64,000 bases of DNA, taken from NCBI RefSeq assembly GCF_018449635.1, contig NZ_JAAVUV010000004.1, positions 186,001-250,000 of the forward strand. Direction: 5' to 3'. The stretch's first letter is position 1; the number at the start of each line of letters is the position of its first letter. Both the position numbers and the translations under genes were made by a program. Below the pieces are notes generated by a model. That model did not search any database, was not told the DNA's origin, and was given only the letters and a program-made list of their open reading frames with translations. Below are positions 1-8,974 of this stretch, one piece after another. The stretch comes from Caballeronia sp. dw_276 (GTDB lineage: Bacteria; Pseudomonadota; Gammaproteobacteria; Burkholderiales; Burkholderiaceae).

Positions 1-786
1 CACGCTCATCATGCGCGTGCCGGGCTGCACGTACTGGCCGACCCGCACCGAGCGATCGCCGACCTTCCCCGGCAAGGCGCTGCGCACGATGGTGTCCTGC
101 ATGTCGAGTTGCGCCTGTTTCGCGCTGGCTTGCGCGGCTTCGAGCTGGGCGCGCGCCTGGGCGATTTGCGCCGTTGTGGACGCGATCTGCGTTTCGGCTG
201 ATTTGACCGCCGCCGTGTTTGCCGCAAGCGTTGCGTTGGCCTGATCGCGGGTGTTTGTAAGCTGGGCAAGACGTTCGCTGGTCTCAGCGCCGGTCGCGGT
301 GAGCGGCGCGTAACGCTGGACTTCATCGCGTGCATGCTGGGCACTGAAACGCGCGACCTGCTCCTGCGCCTTCGCCTGATCGATATTCGCGTGCTGCTGA
401 AGGATATCGGCTTGCGCCTTCTGGATATCCGCCGTGCGCGCCGCGATGGTCGCCTCGGCCTGATCGAGCGAAGCCTGGTATTGGCGTGTGTCGAGCCGCA
501 CGAGCGGGTCACCGGCCTTGACGGTCGCGTTGTCACCCACATACACGTCCGTCACATAACCGCTGACTTTCGGCGCGACGGTGACACTGTCGGCCTGGAG
601 ATAAGCGTCGTCGGTGCTTTCGATGAAGCGTCCGACCGTCCACCAGCGCGCTAACCAGATTCCACCGGCCACAATGACCACGAGCCCCAACCCCATCAGG
701 ACCAGGCGTCGTCGGGAACGGGGAGCTTGCGCGGCGGAGTCTTGCGGCAGGCGGTCCTGCGGAGGTGATCCTGCTGTCGTTGACAT
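1..786 (-). CDS. EmrA/HlyD-type membrane fusion protein of a multidrug efflux pump (5' part, runs off the left edge)
   Basis: The reading frame is open from an ATG at 786 to base 1, giving 262 codons of the N-terminal part. A short cytoplasmic tail is followed by one membrane anchor (around residues 29-42), then the EmrA-like stretch FIESTDDAYLQAD and VAPKVSGYV, then a long Ala/Gln-rich coiled coil, then the second lipoyl half (VRVGQYVQPGTRM). This is the periplasmic adaptor that links an inner-membrane pump to an outer-membrane channel. The pump gene should lie beyond the left edge. It is divergent from the TetR gene at 886 and shares its operator. The exact family (EmrA rather than another HlyD adaptor) is inferred from these motifs. 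Confidence 0.88.
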   Translation of the reverse strand, partial: MSTTAGSPPQDRLPQDSAAQAPRSRRRLVLMGLGLVVIVAGGIWLARWWTVGRFIESTDDAYLQADSVTVAPKVSGYVTDVYVGDNATVKAGDPLVRLDTRQYQASLDQAEATIAARTADIQKAQADILQQHANIDQAKAQEQVARFSAQHARDEVQRYAPLTATGAETSERLAQLTNTRDQANATLAANTAAVKSAETQIASTTAQIAQARAQLEAAQASAKQAQLDMQDTIVRSALPGKVGDRSVRVGQYVQPGTRMMSV

Positions 787-802
787 TGTTCTTTTAGATC
801 CA

Positions 803-842
803 AATTATTCCAATCGGAAGAATTATTCCAGTTGGAAGAATT
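803..842. promoter_or_regulatory. Tandem 18-bp operator between the efflux adaptor and the TetR gene
   Basis: Two head-to-tail copies, AATTATTCCAATCGGAAG at 803-820 and AATTATTCCAGTTGGAAG at 821-838, are followed by a third AATT at 839-842. Each copy contains the palindrome-like core TTCCAnTnGGAA. The position between divergent efflux and tetR genes suggests the TetR binding site and autoregulation. An upstream ATG at 832 lies inside the repeat, which argues against it being the tetR start. Confidence 0.7.
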
Positions 843-885
843 GTGTCAAGTGATATATTTTGCACCTGGACGTTGGGAGGCTGGA

Positions 886-1689
886 ATGAACGACACAAAA
901 CGGCTGCGCCGTCCGTCAGAAGGCGGTTACGTACGTGGAGACGAAACACGCCTGCGAATTATTGTGGCGGCGATCGAATCTTTTGGAGAACACGGGTTCG
1001 ACGGTGCGTCGACACGCGAGATCGCCGCGCGCGCGGGGGTCAACGCGCCGGCGCTGCAGTATTACTTCGAGAACAAGGAGGGCGTGTATCGCGCGTGTGC
1101 GGAATACATGGCCGACGAAGCTGCGCTCAACTTCGAGCCTGTCGTAGCGCACGCGAATAGAGTGCTGGAAAACAACGAAGCCATGCCGGCGTTGATCGAT
1201 GCTTTCATTCGCATTCAGGAAGCCATTGCCGACCGGATGTTTGCAAAAGGCTGCGGGACCACGAATCACCGGCTGTTTTTTGCGCGCGAACAGGTCGGCC
1301 ACGAGCCGACTATTGCAACGGAGATATTGACGCGTCGCGTGCGTCAGCCATTAAACGATGTCGCCTCGCGGCTCATGGCGCGCATCACCGGCACCACGCC
1401 CGACGACCCCGTAACCCTGATCCGGATGATCAGCCTGAACGGTCAACTGCTGATGTTTCACGTCGCGCCCCGCACGACGCTCGGACTGCTTGGCTGGAAG
1501 GACATTGACCTGGAGAAGGGCGAATTCCTGAAGGGGATCGTGCGCGAGCAGACGCGTACCCTGCTGGAAAAATGGGCGCGCGAGACGGCGGCGACTGAAC
1601 GCAAGGGCGCGTTGAAACTCGCCGTCAAGCCGGCCGCGCGAAAGCGTCCGGCCACCGCCGCCGCAAAGAAAACCACCAGGCCGGCTTGA
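886..1689 (+). CDS. TetR-family regulator with CerR-type C-terminal domain
   Basis: This 267-residue repressor starts at ATG 886, preceded by GGGAGG at 875-880. A longer in-frame start at 832 would lie in the operator. The N-terminal helix-turn-helix reads STREIAARAGVNAPALQYYFENKEGVY, typical of TetR proteins. The C-terminal domain (CGTTNHRLFFAREQ...) resembles the CerR/CecR group (DUF1956), some of which control HlyD-type exporters. A basic Ala/Lys-rich tail (RKRPATAAAKK) ends the protein. It very likely represses the divergent efflux gene and itself. The inducer is unknown. Confidence 0.88.
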   Translation: MNDTKRLRRPSEGGYVRGDETRLRIIVAAIESFGEHGFDGASTREIAARAGVNAPALQYYFENKEGVYRACAEYMADEAALNFEPVVAHANRVLENNEAMPALIDAFIRIQEAIADRMFAKGCGTTNHRLFFAREQVGHEPTIATEILTRRVRQPLNDVASRLMARITGTTPDDPVTLIRMISLNGQLLMFHVAPRTTLGLLGWKDIDLEKGEFLKGIVREQTRTLLEKWARETAATERKGALKLAVKPAARKRPATAAAKKTTRPA

Positions 1690-1707
1690 CCCGTCCGGCA
1701 ATCCCGC

Positions 1708-2763
1708 TCAGCGCCGCGCCTCAATAACAAGATTGAACGGCGTCGCGGTGGCGCGGCGGAATTGCCGGAATCCTCCCGCCGTCACGACTTCCCTGATCCG
1801 CCGCTCCCCCGCCTGCGCGCCCAGGCACATGGCGCCCGGCTGCGCCCTCGAGGCCGGCGTGCATATCAAGGTAGAAGCCGAATAAAAGATCCGTCCAACC
1901 GGATTCAGATTGCCTTCGAGTTCGTCGTTCGCAAACGGCTCGACGATCATCCACGTCCCGTCATTTCGCAAGGTATCGAATACATGACGCGATGCCGCGA
2001 GCGGATCGCCCATGTCGTGCAGGCAGTCGAACATGGTGACGAGATCGTAGTCGTTGCCGGGATAGTCCGTTGAAGAAGCGACCTCGAAGCTCACGTGATT
2101 GCCGACACCCGCGCTCTGTGCCGCGTTTCTCGCATATGCAATTGAAGGCTCGTGATAGTCGTAGCCCACGAAGGTGGATTTTGGAAAAGCCTGCGCCATG
2201 ATGGTGGTCGACGCGCCATGTCCGCAGCCAATGTCCGCGACGCGCGCGCCTTCATCGAGCTTCGCCTTCACGCCATCCAGCGCCGGAATCCAGTCATTCA
2301 CGAGATAAGCCGCATAGCCTGGACGAAAGAAGCGCTCGGTGCCGTGAAAGAGCGAGGTGTCGTGTTCGTGCCAGCCTACGCCTAGCCCCGTTTTGAACGA
2401 CTTGACCATCTTCGGGATGATCTTGAACTGCGCGACGGCGATCTGGAATGCGCCGGGAATGAAGGCCGGGCTGCCTTCTTGCGCGAGCGCGAACGACTGT
2501 TCTTCGCTCAGGCTGAAGCGGCCGGACGCGGGCTCATAGTTGACATAACCGCTCGCTGCCTGAGCGCTTAGCCACTCGCGCACGTATCGTGCGTCGGTTT
2601 CGGTTTCCCGGGCGAGTTCTTCAGGAAGCAAAGGCTTTGCAGCAAGCGCTTTATAAAGTCCGAGCTGATCGCCGACAACAACCGTGGCCGCGTGCATCAC
2701 AGCGCCGAGGTCATGCACGAAACCGCCCATGAATGCATCGAGTCTTGCTTGATCGACGGCCAT
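1708..2763 (-). CDS. Class I SAM-dependent methyltransferase
   Basis: The 351-residue product has the SAM-binding motif VADIGCGHGAST at about residues 175-186 and a winged-helix-like N-terminal part (residues 20-95), the layout of Rv2258c-like and O-methyltransferase-type enzymes. The start is ATG 2763, preceded by AAAGGAG; an ATG 7 codons further upstream has no such site. Its 3' end faces that of the TetR gene. The substrate cannot be read from the sequence. Its other neighbour, an aldolase, is divergent. Confidence 0.85.
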   Translation of the reverse strand: MAVDQARLDAFMGGFVHDLGAVMHAATVVVGDQLGLYKALAAKPLLPEELARETETDARYVREWLSAQAASGYVNYEPASGRFSLSEEQSFALAQEGSPAFIPGAFQIAVAQFKIIPKMVKSFKTGLGVGWHEHDTSLFHGTERFFRPGYAAYLVNDWIPALDGVKAKLDEGARVADIGCGHGASTTIMAQAFPKSTFVGYDYHEPSIAYARNAAQSAGVGNHVSFEVASSTDYPGNDYDLVTMFDCLHDMGDPLAASRHVFDTLRNDGTWMIVEPFANDELEGNLNPVGRIFYSASTLICTPASRAQPGAMCLGAQAGERRIREVVTAGGFRQFRRATATPFNLVIEARR

Positions 2764-3015
2764 GATGCGCTCCTTTAAAAGCACTTCGTTTAATCACGCG
2801 TGCAAATCTCATCTTGCGAAAAGTATAGGTCGCTGACAGAGAGCTTGCGGTCTTTATGCTTGCTTGATTGTTACCGGCAAGGCCCGTGACTTTTAATTCG
2901 CCAACGATATAAAAAGCTTGTGAGCGCAAGACGCAACCCTGTGACTAATCGTCGATGGACGGTACCTTTCGTGCGCCTGAAAATCGATGCTTCTTTCGCC
3001 ATTGAAGAGGGTGTC

Positions 3016-3825
3016 ATGGGCCACGCGGATTTCAACGATCGACGCATTCCCAAGCCTATCGGCGGCGCGTTGCCCGAGCCTCCCGTGTTCGCAAGCCTCG
3101 AAGATGAACGCCGGCATCGCAAGCTCAAGCTCGCGGCGGCCTTTCGCATTTTCGCGCGCTTCGGGCTGGCCGAAGGCATCGCCGGACACATCACCGTGCG
3201 CGATCCCGAGTTCCATGACCGTTTCTGGGTCAATCCGTACGCGCAACATTTTTCATCGGTGCATCCGGATGATCTCGTATGCATCGACGAAGACGCCAAC
3301 GTCTATCACGGCACGGGCCCGGTGAACGCGGCGGCGGCCGCGATCCATTGCGGCATTCATGGCGCAAATCCCGATGTGATCGCCGCCGCGCACACGCACA
3401 CCACTTACGGCCGCGCATTTTCCGCGCGCGCACGTTTGCTCGCGCCGCTCAATCAGGAAGCGTGCCTTTTCTACGATGACCACGTGCTGTTTCGCGGCGA
3501 CATTGTCGTGCTCGCCGCCGATGAAGGCCGCCGCATTGCGGAGACAATGGGCGCGAAGCGCTCCGCCATTTTGCTCAACCACGGCTTGCTGACAGTGGCT
3601 TCATCCGTCGATGCCGCCGCGTACCGGTTCATCGCCATGGAGCGTTGTTGCCAGGTGCAACTGCTTGCGGAAGCGGCCGGCACGCTAGAGCCGCTCAACG
3701 ACGACGAAGCACGCGAGACGAGCAAGCAGCTCGGATCGGATTATGTCGCTTGGCTTGGATTTCAAGGCTTATATCAGCAGCTGCTGCGCGATAACCCCGA
3801 CCTGCGCGACTATGCGGCAACGTAG
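3016..3825 (+). CDS. Class II aldolase/adducin family protein
   Basis: The 269-residue protein contains the class II aldolase metal-binding signatures AHTHTTYG and LNHG, with GPVNAAAAAIHCGIHGANPDV between them. Family members cleave or decarboxylate small sugar-acid phosphates or related compounds using a divalent metal. The start is chosen at ATG 3016 (GAAGAGG just upstream). A GTG start at 2920 would add 32 residues unlike the family. It closely resembles the 269-residue protein at 53772-54581 and more distantly the one at 40039-40827. It is convergent with the LysR gene that follows. The substrate is unknown. Confidence 0.85.
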   Translation: MGHADFNDRRIPKPIGGALPEPPVFASLEDERRHRKLKLAAAFRIFARFGLAEGIAGHITVRDPEFHDRFWVNPYAQHFSSVHPDDLVCIDEDANVYHGTGPVNAAAAAIHCGIHGANPDVIAAAHTHTTYGRAFSARARLLAPLNQEACLFYDDHVLFRGDIVVLAADEGRRIAETMGAKRSAILLNHGLLTVASSVDAAAYRFIAMERCCQVQLLAEAAGTLEPLNDDEARETSKQLGSDYVAWLGFQGLYQQLLRDNPDLRDYAAT

Positions 3826-3828
3826 TGA

Positions 3829-4785
3829 TCAACCGCTCGCGAACGTCGAAGTCTCTAGTGCCTTGATACGTTCGCGCCGTCCCCAGCCATCACGATATTC
3901 ATCGATTGCAGCACCAAGCCATTGATCGAAACGCCTGAGCGGCTCCCAGTCGCGCTTCTGCTCCGGGAACGAGTAGTACACGGTTTCGGGGTTGGGGATT
4001 GCATGCGGATGAACCTGCACGAGCGCGCCCGTGCGCAATTCGCGATCGATAAGAATGCGCGGCAGCAACGCCACGCCCAGGCCTGAAACCGCGGCGTTGA
4101 TCGCCATGATGAACATGTCGTAGTGCTGATTCGACGCATCATGTTCGATCACGCGCGTGCCCGCGGTTTCAGACCATGACAGCCATGCACGCGGCAGGTC
4201 GCGCGTGTGAATCCAGGGCATTGCGCCAATTTCCGCGCCGCTCAGATTGCCCCGGCCGTTGGTGAGCGAAGGCGCGCAAACCGCGAGGATCTTGTCGTCG
4301 TTGACAAGCGGTCGTCCCGGCATGGCCGGCCACAACGCCTGGCCGAAATAGATCGCGGCATCGAAGCTGGAGTCATCGAAGAAAGTCGGTTGGTCGCGAC
4401 CCATGATATGCAACTGGATATCCGGATTGCGCTCGTAGAAATCGTGCAGACGCGGGATCAACCATTGCGATGCGAAGGTCACGCCCACGGCCAGCTCGAC
4501 CGGAACCTCGCTTTGCTTGCGCACGACATCGACGGTATCGCGGCGGATCTGGTCGAGGTGCACACGAATGCGCCGCGCGTATTCAGCGCCGGCCGCGGAG
4601 AGCACGAGCCGCTGACGCACGCGCTCGAACAGCGTAATGCCGAGATGTGCTTCGAGCTCGTTGACCTTCTTGCAGACGGCGCCGTGCGTCTGCGAAAGCT
4701 CGATCGCGGCCTTGGAAAAACTTTCGTGGCGCGCGGCCGCTTCAAACGCTTGCAGCGCACTCAGGCTGGGCACTCCGCGACGCAT
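3829..4785 (-). CDS. LysR-family regulator, GcvA-like
   Basis: The 318-residue protein opens MRRGVPSLSALQAFEAAARHESFSKAA, the usual GcvA-type LysR helix-turn-helix start, followed by a substrate-binding domain. ATG 4785 is preceded by AAAGGAT. A longer frame to 4929 would overlap the MFS gene upstream and is not family-like. It lies downstream of, and on the same strand as, the ACS-family transporter at 4856-6190 with 70 bp between them, so the two may be co-transcribed. The natural target is that transporter or the convergent aldolase. Confidence 0.88.
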   Translation of the reverse strand: MRRGVPSLSALQAFEAAARHESFSKAAIELSQTHGAVCKKVNELEAHLGITLFERVRQRLVLSAAGAEYARRIRVHLDQIRRDTVDVVRKQSEVPVELAVGVTFASQWLIPRLHDFYERNPDIQLHIMGRDQPTFFDDSSFDAAIYFGQALWPAMPGRPLVNDDKILAVCAPSLTNGRGNLSGAEIGAMPWIHTRDLPRAWLSWSETAGTRVIEHDASNQHYDMFIMAINAAVSGLGVALLPRILIDRELRTGALVQVHPHAIPNPETVYYSFPEQKRDWEPLRRFDQWLGAAIDEYRDGWGRRERIKALETSTFASG

Positions 4786-4855
4786 CGGCAATCCTTTCGC
4801 ACATGAGGAACAGACAGCAATTGCGCCGATGATAACGCCGCATAAACCATCGCGC

Positions 4856-6190
4856 TCATTCGCTTGCGAGATTGGCTTCATCGACTTTATAGCGGCCGGC
4901 TTCGAGCATGATGACCACAACGGATGCAATCACCATGGCCACGGCAATGCCGATGAACGCCAGCACGAAGGTGCCCGTCGCGTCTTTCACCCAGCCGATG
5001 AAATACGGCAGCAGGAATCCCGACGACACGCCGATGCTCGTGATCAGCGCAATGCCGGCTGCGGCGGCGCGATCGGTGAGAATGCGGCTTGGCAACTGCC
5101 AGAACGTGGTGATGCTGCAGAAACACGCGGAGGTGCCTATCGCAAGCGCGACGATGGTCTGATAGGGCGACTTCAGCAGCAACGCAACCGACAATGCCGC
5201 AGCGCACACGAGCAGCGGCCCGGCCACATGCACCGCGCTGATTTGCTGGCGGCTGACAAGGCGTCCCCAGACCAGCGTCGCGATCACGGCGACGCCGAAC
5301 GGAATCGCGGTGATCAGGCCGATATCCGTGATGGTGTACTTCACGCCGAACGTCGCCTCGAAGGTCTTCACGACTTGCGGCAGGAAATACAGCAAGCCGA
5401 TGATTCCCGCATTCGTGCCGAAATACACCACGCCCAACGCCCAGACCTTCGGGTTCTTGAGCGCTTTCCATGCGCTCGACGGAGCGGTTGCCGCCGCCGC
5501 TTGTGTTTGTTCGATTGCAAGCGCCGCAGCGATTTCGGCTTTATCGGCGGCGGAAAGCCAGCGCGACTTCGACGGGCCATCGGCGAGCCAGAAATACGCG
5601 ATAAAACCAAGCACGATTGCGGGCAGACCTTCGAGCAAGATCATCGCGCGCCACCCGGTGATGCCGAACACGCTGGCATGCGCCATGAGCCAGGTCGAAA
5701 CGGGCGCGCCGAGCACGCCGGTCAGCGGAATGGCGGTGACGAACAGCGACATCATCCATACGCGGTTGCGCGCCGGCATCCAGAGCGTCAGGTAATACAC
5801 CATGCCGGGAAAGAGGCCTGCTTCGAATGCACCAAGAAAGAAGCGCGCAACAAAAAGCCAGTGTGCATTCGGCACGAAACTCGTCAGCGATGAAAGCAGA
5901 CCCCAGCTAAGCAGAATACGGGTCATCCAGATGCGCGCGCCGAAGCGATGCATGCACAGGTTGCTCGGCACCTCGAAGAGGATATAACCAAGAAAGAACA
6001 GGCTCGCGGCGAGTCCGTATTGCGCGGCCGTCATGTGGAGCTCGGCGTTCATCGTCAAAGCGGCGTAGCCGATGTTCGCGCGGTCCAGCTGATTGGCGAT
6101 GTACATCAGGATCATCAACGGCGCGAGCCGCCAAGCGATTCGCTTCATCAACTGATCGGAGATTGCAGGTTTGAGCACGCCGGTGTCCAT
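4856..6190 (-). CDS. MFS transporter, anion:cation symporter (ACS) family
   Basis: This 444-residue, 12-helix permease carries the ACS-family hallmarks: RIAWRLAPLMILMYIANQLDRANIGYA at the start of the first helix, FEVPSNL in the second helix region and RFFLGAFEAGLFPGM in the fourth. Characterised members import organic anions such as tartrate, phthalate, hexuronates or 4-hydroxyphenylacetate with protons. Gene order (transporter, LysR, convergent class II aldolase) suggests a sugar-acid or related substrate, which is inference. Confidence 0.88.
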   Translation of the reverse strand: MDTGVLKPAISDQLMKRIAWRLAPLMILMYIANQLDRANIGYAALTMNAELHMTAAQYGLAASLFFLGYILFEVPSNLCMHRFGARIWMTRILLSWGLLSSLTSFVPNAHWLFVARFFLGAFEAGLFPGMVYYLTLWMPARNRVWMMSLFVTAIPLTGVLGAPVSTWLMAHASVFGITGWRAMILLEGLPAIVLGFIAYFWLADGPSKSRWLSAADKAEIAAALAIEQTQAAAATAPSSAWKALKNPKVWALGVVYFGTNAGIIGLLYFLPQVVKTFEATFGVKYTITDIGLITAIPFGVAVIATLVWGRLVSRQQISAVHVAGPLLVCAAALSVALLLKSPYQTIVALAIGTSACFCSITTFWQLPSRILTDRAAAAGIALITSIGVSSGFLLPYFIGWVKDATGTFVLAFIGIAVAMVIASVVVIMLEAGRYKVDEANLASE

Positions 6191-6327
6191 GATGTCCCTT
6201 TAAAACACGCGTTAAGCGATGGTTCGTACGGGATTAAGCACCGCGCAAAATGCGCCCGACAATGCACTAAAAATATTGAGGCTGTGAGGAAAAGTCACAG
6301 GGAGCGGCCAAGCCGGCTCCGCAACGG

Positions 6328-6360
6328 AAAAAGGCCGGACGCATGGGGCGTCCGGCCTTT
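6328..6360 (-). terminator. Rho-independent terminator of the MHS transporter operon
   Basis: A 10-bp perfect stem, GGCCGGACGC at 6333-6342 and GCGTCCGGCC at 6348-6357, has a 5-base loop. Read on the minus strand the stem is followed by five T, directly after the stop of the gene at 6384. The plus strand reads CCTTTCTTTC after the stem, so it may act both ways. Confidence 0.85.
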
Positions 6361-6383
6361 CTTTCAAGTCGTGGCGAAGACGA

Positions 6384-7658
6384 TCAGGTCAGCTCGCGTC
6401 CGCCGGTTTCATCGAGTTTGGACACGGCGATCAGCGAAATCACCACGCACACGATCATGTACCACGCCGGCGCCATGGTATTGCCGGTGATCTTGATCAA
6501 CCACGCGACCACGAGTTGCGCGCTGCCGCCGAATACCGATACCGCCACCGCATACGCGCTCGCGAGATATCCCGCGCGCAGATGCTTGGGAAAGTTCTCC
6601 GGCATCAGCGAATAGGCGGGGGCCGAACCCATTGTGTAGAAGAGCATCAGCAACACGATCAGACTCATCACCACGGGCAGCGAAGGGAACTGGTTCATCA
6701 GCCAGAAGCACGGGTACAACAGCGCGATCAGCGCAACGCGCCCGACCAGGATCAACGGCTTGCGGCGCTGCATCTTGTCCGATAACGCGCCCCATACCGG
6801 GCACAACGCCAACGACGCAATCGCTGCGCTGATCGATACCAGCATCGAAAGCTTGGCCGGCACCTTGAGATACTGGATCATGTACGTGGGGATAAAATAC
6901 ATGAGGACGTAGGTCGCGACCGTCATGCCCATGATCGCGAACACGGTCAGGATCCACTTGCGGACCATTCCCGGTTCGAACGCGGACGCGCGGGTCTTTG
7001 CCGGCTTTGGCGGTTCTTCCACGATGTGGCGACGCAGATAAACGCCCACGGGCATGATCAGCGTGCCGATCAGGAACGGCACGCGCCAACCCCAGTCGAG
7101 CAGTTGCTCGGGACTCAGCTGATACGTGAGCAAGGCTGCGATACCGGAGCCCATCAGCGCCGCGGCGCCCTGGCTTGCAAGCTGCCAGCTCGCGCGGAAA
7201 CCACGTCCCTTGGCCGATCCCGTTTCAAGCAGCGTGGCCGTGGCTGCGCCGAACTCGCCGCCTTGCGCGAAGCCTTGCAACAAACGCGCGAAGATGATCA
7301 GCGCGGGCGCAGCCAGGCCGATGCTCGCGTAAGTCGGCGCAAGACCGATGATCGCCGAACCGACCGCCATCAGGAAAATGGTCAGCGTGAGGGCGGCGCG
7401 GCGGCCGCGTTTATCGGCGTAATGTCCGAGCACGAAACCGCCAACCGGACGCGCCACGAAACCGATCGCGAATGCGGACAGCGCAAGCAATGTCGACACC
7501 ACCGGATCGTGCGCCGGGAAAAACAGCTTGGCGATCGTCAGCGCGAAAAAGCTGTAGACGGTGAAATCGAAAAACTCGAGCAGGTTGCCGATGATCGCCG
7601 CAATCACGATCTTGCTTTGCGATACAGCTTTGACAGGTTGAATTGTGGTGGTCGCCAT
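6384..7658 (-). CDS. MFS transporter, metabolite:H+ symporter (MHS) family
   Basis: The 424-residue protein shows the MHS-family signature GNLLEFFDFTVYSFFA near the N-terminus, RPVGGFVLGHYADKRGRRAAL after the second helix and LLQGFAQGGEFGAA in the fourth helix. These are shared with KgtP, ShiA and ProP. It is an inner-membrane proton-coupled importer of organic acids or related metabolites. It sits 23 bp downstream of the M20 amidohydrolase on the same strand, so it probably imports the acyl-amino-acid-like substrate or exports a product of that enzyme. The operon ends at the terminator at 6328-6360. Confidence 0.9.
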   Translation of the reverse strand: MATTTIQPVKAVSQSKIVIAAIIGNLLEFFDFTVYSFFALTIAKLFFPAHDPVVSTLLALSAFAIGFVARPVGGFVLGHYADKRGRRAALTLTIFLMAVGSAIIGLAPTYASIGLAAPALIIFARLLQGFAQGGEFGAATATLLETGSAKGRGFRASWQLASQGAAALMGSGIAALLTYQLSPEQLLDWGWRVPFLIGTLIMPVGVYLRRHIVEEPPKPAKTRASAFEPGMVRKWILTVFAIMGMTVATYVLMYFIPTYMIQYLKVPAKLSMLVSISAAIASLALCPVWGALSDKMQRRKPLILVGRVALIALLYPCFWLMNQFPSLPVVMSLIVLLMLFYTMGSAPAYSLMPENFPKHLRAGYLASAYAVAVSVFGGSAQLVVAWLIKITGNTMAPAWYMIVCVVISLIAVSKLDETGGRELT

Positions 7659-7681
7659 GGGGAACCCGTAGATGGTTTTTC

Positions 7682-8866
7682 TTATCGCGAGAGGAAGCGC
7701 TCGACCAGACGCGTCCAGTACGCAGCGCCGACGGTCAGGTTGTCATCGTTGAAATCGTAAGAGGCGTTGTGAAGCATCGGCGCGCCTTCGCCATTGCCCA
7801 GACGCAGGAAACACCCCGGCTTTTGCTGCAGGTAATACGCAAAGTCCTCGCTGCCGGCGATGGGGCCGAAGTTATCGACCACACGCTCTTCGCCAACCAG
7901 TTCGCGCGCCACTTCAAGCGCCAGTTGCGTCTCCGCTTCGCTATTGATCACGACCGGATAACCCGGCACGTAGTCGACATCGATCTTCGCGCCGTAGCCG
8001 CTTGCGTGGGCATCGGCGAGTGCGCGGATGCGGGTTTCCAACTGCTTGCGCACCGTGGCATCGAACGAACGAACGCTGATCTGCAGGCGCGCCGATTCCG
8101 GAATCACGTTTGCCGCGTGACCCGCGTTGAACGCGCCAACGGTGACAACGGCCGTTTGCATCGGGTCGATACTGCGCGCGACCACCGTCTGCAAGGCCAT
8201 GACCAGAGCCGAGCCGATCACGACCGGATCGATCGACAATTGCGGCCGCGCCGCATGACCGCCGCGGCCATGCACGGTGATGTTGACCGTATCCGATGCC
8301 GCCATGAACGGCCCGCTGCGGAACATGAACGTGCCGGTCGGATAACCGGGATGATTGTGCAGCCCGAAGATCGCTTCACACGGAAAACGCTCGAACAGAC
8401 CATCTTCGATCATGCGTTTCGCGCCGCTGTCCGCGCCGATTTCCTCGGCCGGCTGGAACACGAGATGCACGGTGCCGTTGAAGGCGCGCGTGCGGGCCAG
8501 ATGGCGCGCGGCGCCCAGAACCATCGTGGTATGTCCGTCGTGACCGCACGCGTGCATCAGGCCGGCGTTGCTGCTTGCGTACGGCAAGCCGGTTTCCTCG
8601 GCGATAGGCAACGCGTCCATGTCGGCGCGCACGGCGACTGCGCGCGTCCCGGTGCCGGCCGTAAGCGATGCCACCATGCCCGTTCCACCCAGGCCGCGCG
8701 TGAGCTTGTAGCCCCACGTTTCGAGCTTTTGCGCCACGAAGTCCGAGGTCTGGAATTCCTTGTACGCGAGTTCCGGATTCTGGTGCAGGTGATGGCGGAT
8801 GACGCTGAGTTCATCGCGCAGATCGCTCGTGTCTTCGAGTAAGCAAAAACCCTTGGTATTTTCCAT
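7682..8866 (-). CDS. M20D amidohydrolase (hippurate hydrolase/N-acyl-amino-acid hydrolase type)
   Basis: The 394-residue enzyme has the M20D metal-site motifs RADMDALP at residues 80-87, HACGHDGHT with Cys107/His109, FQPAEEIGADSGAK and GLHNHPG. Such enzymes hydrolyse N-acyl amino acids such as hippurate or IAA conjugates in the cytosol. ATG 8866 is preferred; an upstream frame to 8932 adds 22 residues unlike the family. It heads an operon with the MHS transporter and is divergent from a LysR gene, which probably controls it. The acyl substrate is not known. Confidence 0.9.
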   Translation of the reverse strand: MENTKGFCLLEDTSDLRDELSVIRHHLHQNPELAYKEFQTSDFVAQKLETWGYKLTRGLGGTGMVASLTAGTGTRAVAVRADMDALPIAEETGLPYASSNAGLMHACGHDGHTTMVLGAARHLARTRAFNGTVHLVFQPAEEIGADSGAKRMIEDGLFERFPCEAIFGLHNHPGYPTGTFMFRSGPFMAASDTVNITVHGRGGHAARPQLSIDPVVIGSALVMALQTVVARSIDPMQTAVVTVGAFNAGHAANVIPESARLQISVRSFDATVRKQLETRIRALADAHASGYGAKIDVDYVPGYPVVINSEAETQLALEVARELVGEERVVDNFGPIAGSEDFAYYLQQKPGCFLRLGNGEGAPMLHNASYDFNDDNLTVGAAYWTRLVERFLSR

Positions 8867-8950
8867 GGTCTGTGGCGCCTGTATTGGGGAAACGGAATGG
8901 GGCAGTATTCCGCTGCAAAATCCACCAATCAATGACGTTCCTTGACCGAT

Positions 8951-8974
8951 AATGTTGACTCAGATGTCAACATT
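8951..8974. promoter_or_regulatory. Perfect inverted repeat between the amidohydrolase operon and LysR
   Basis: Arms AATGTTGAC (8951-8959) and GTCAACATT (8966-8974) are perfect 9-bp reverse complements around a 6-base spacer. They include the TnA half-site geometry seen in LysR boxes. The site overlaps the first possible ATG of the LysR gene (8952), so either that start is not used or binding blocks LysR translation and transcription directly. Confidence 0.65.

Noticed and set aside
832..885. Longer start for the TetR gene
   Set aside because: The upstream ATG lies in the tandem operator and has no ribosome-binding site; ATG 886 has GGGAGG upstream.
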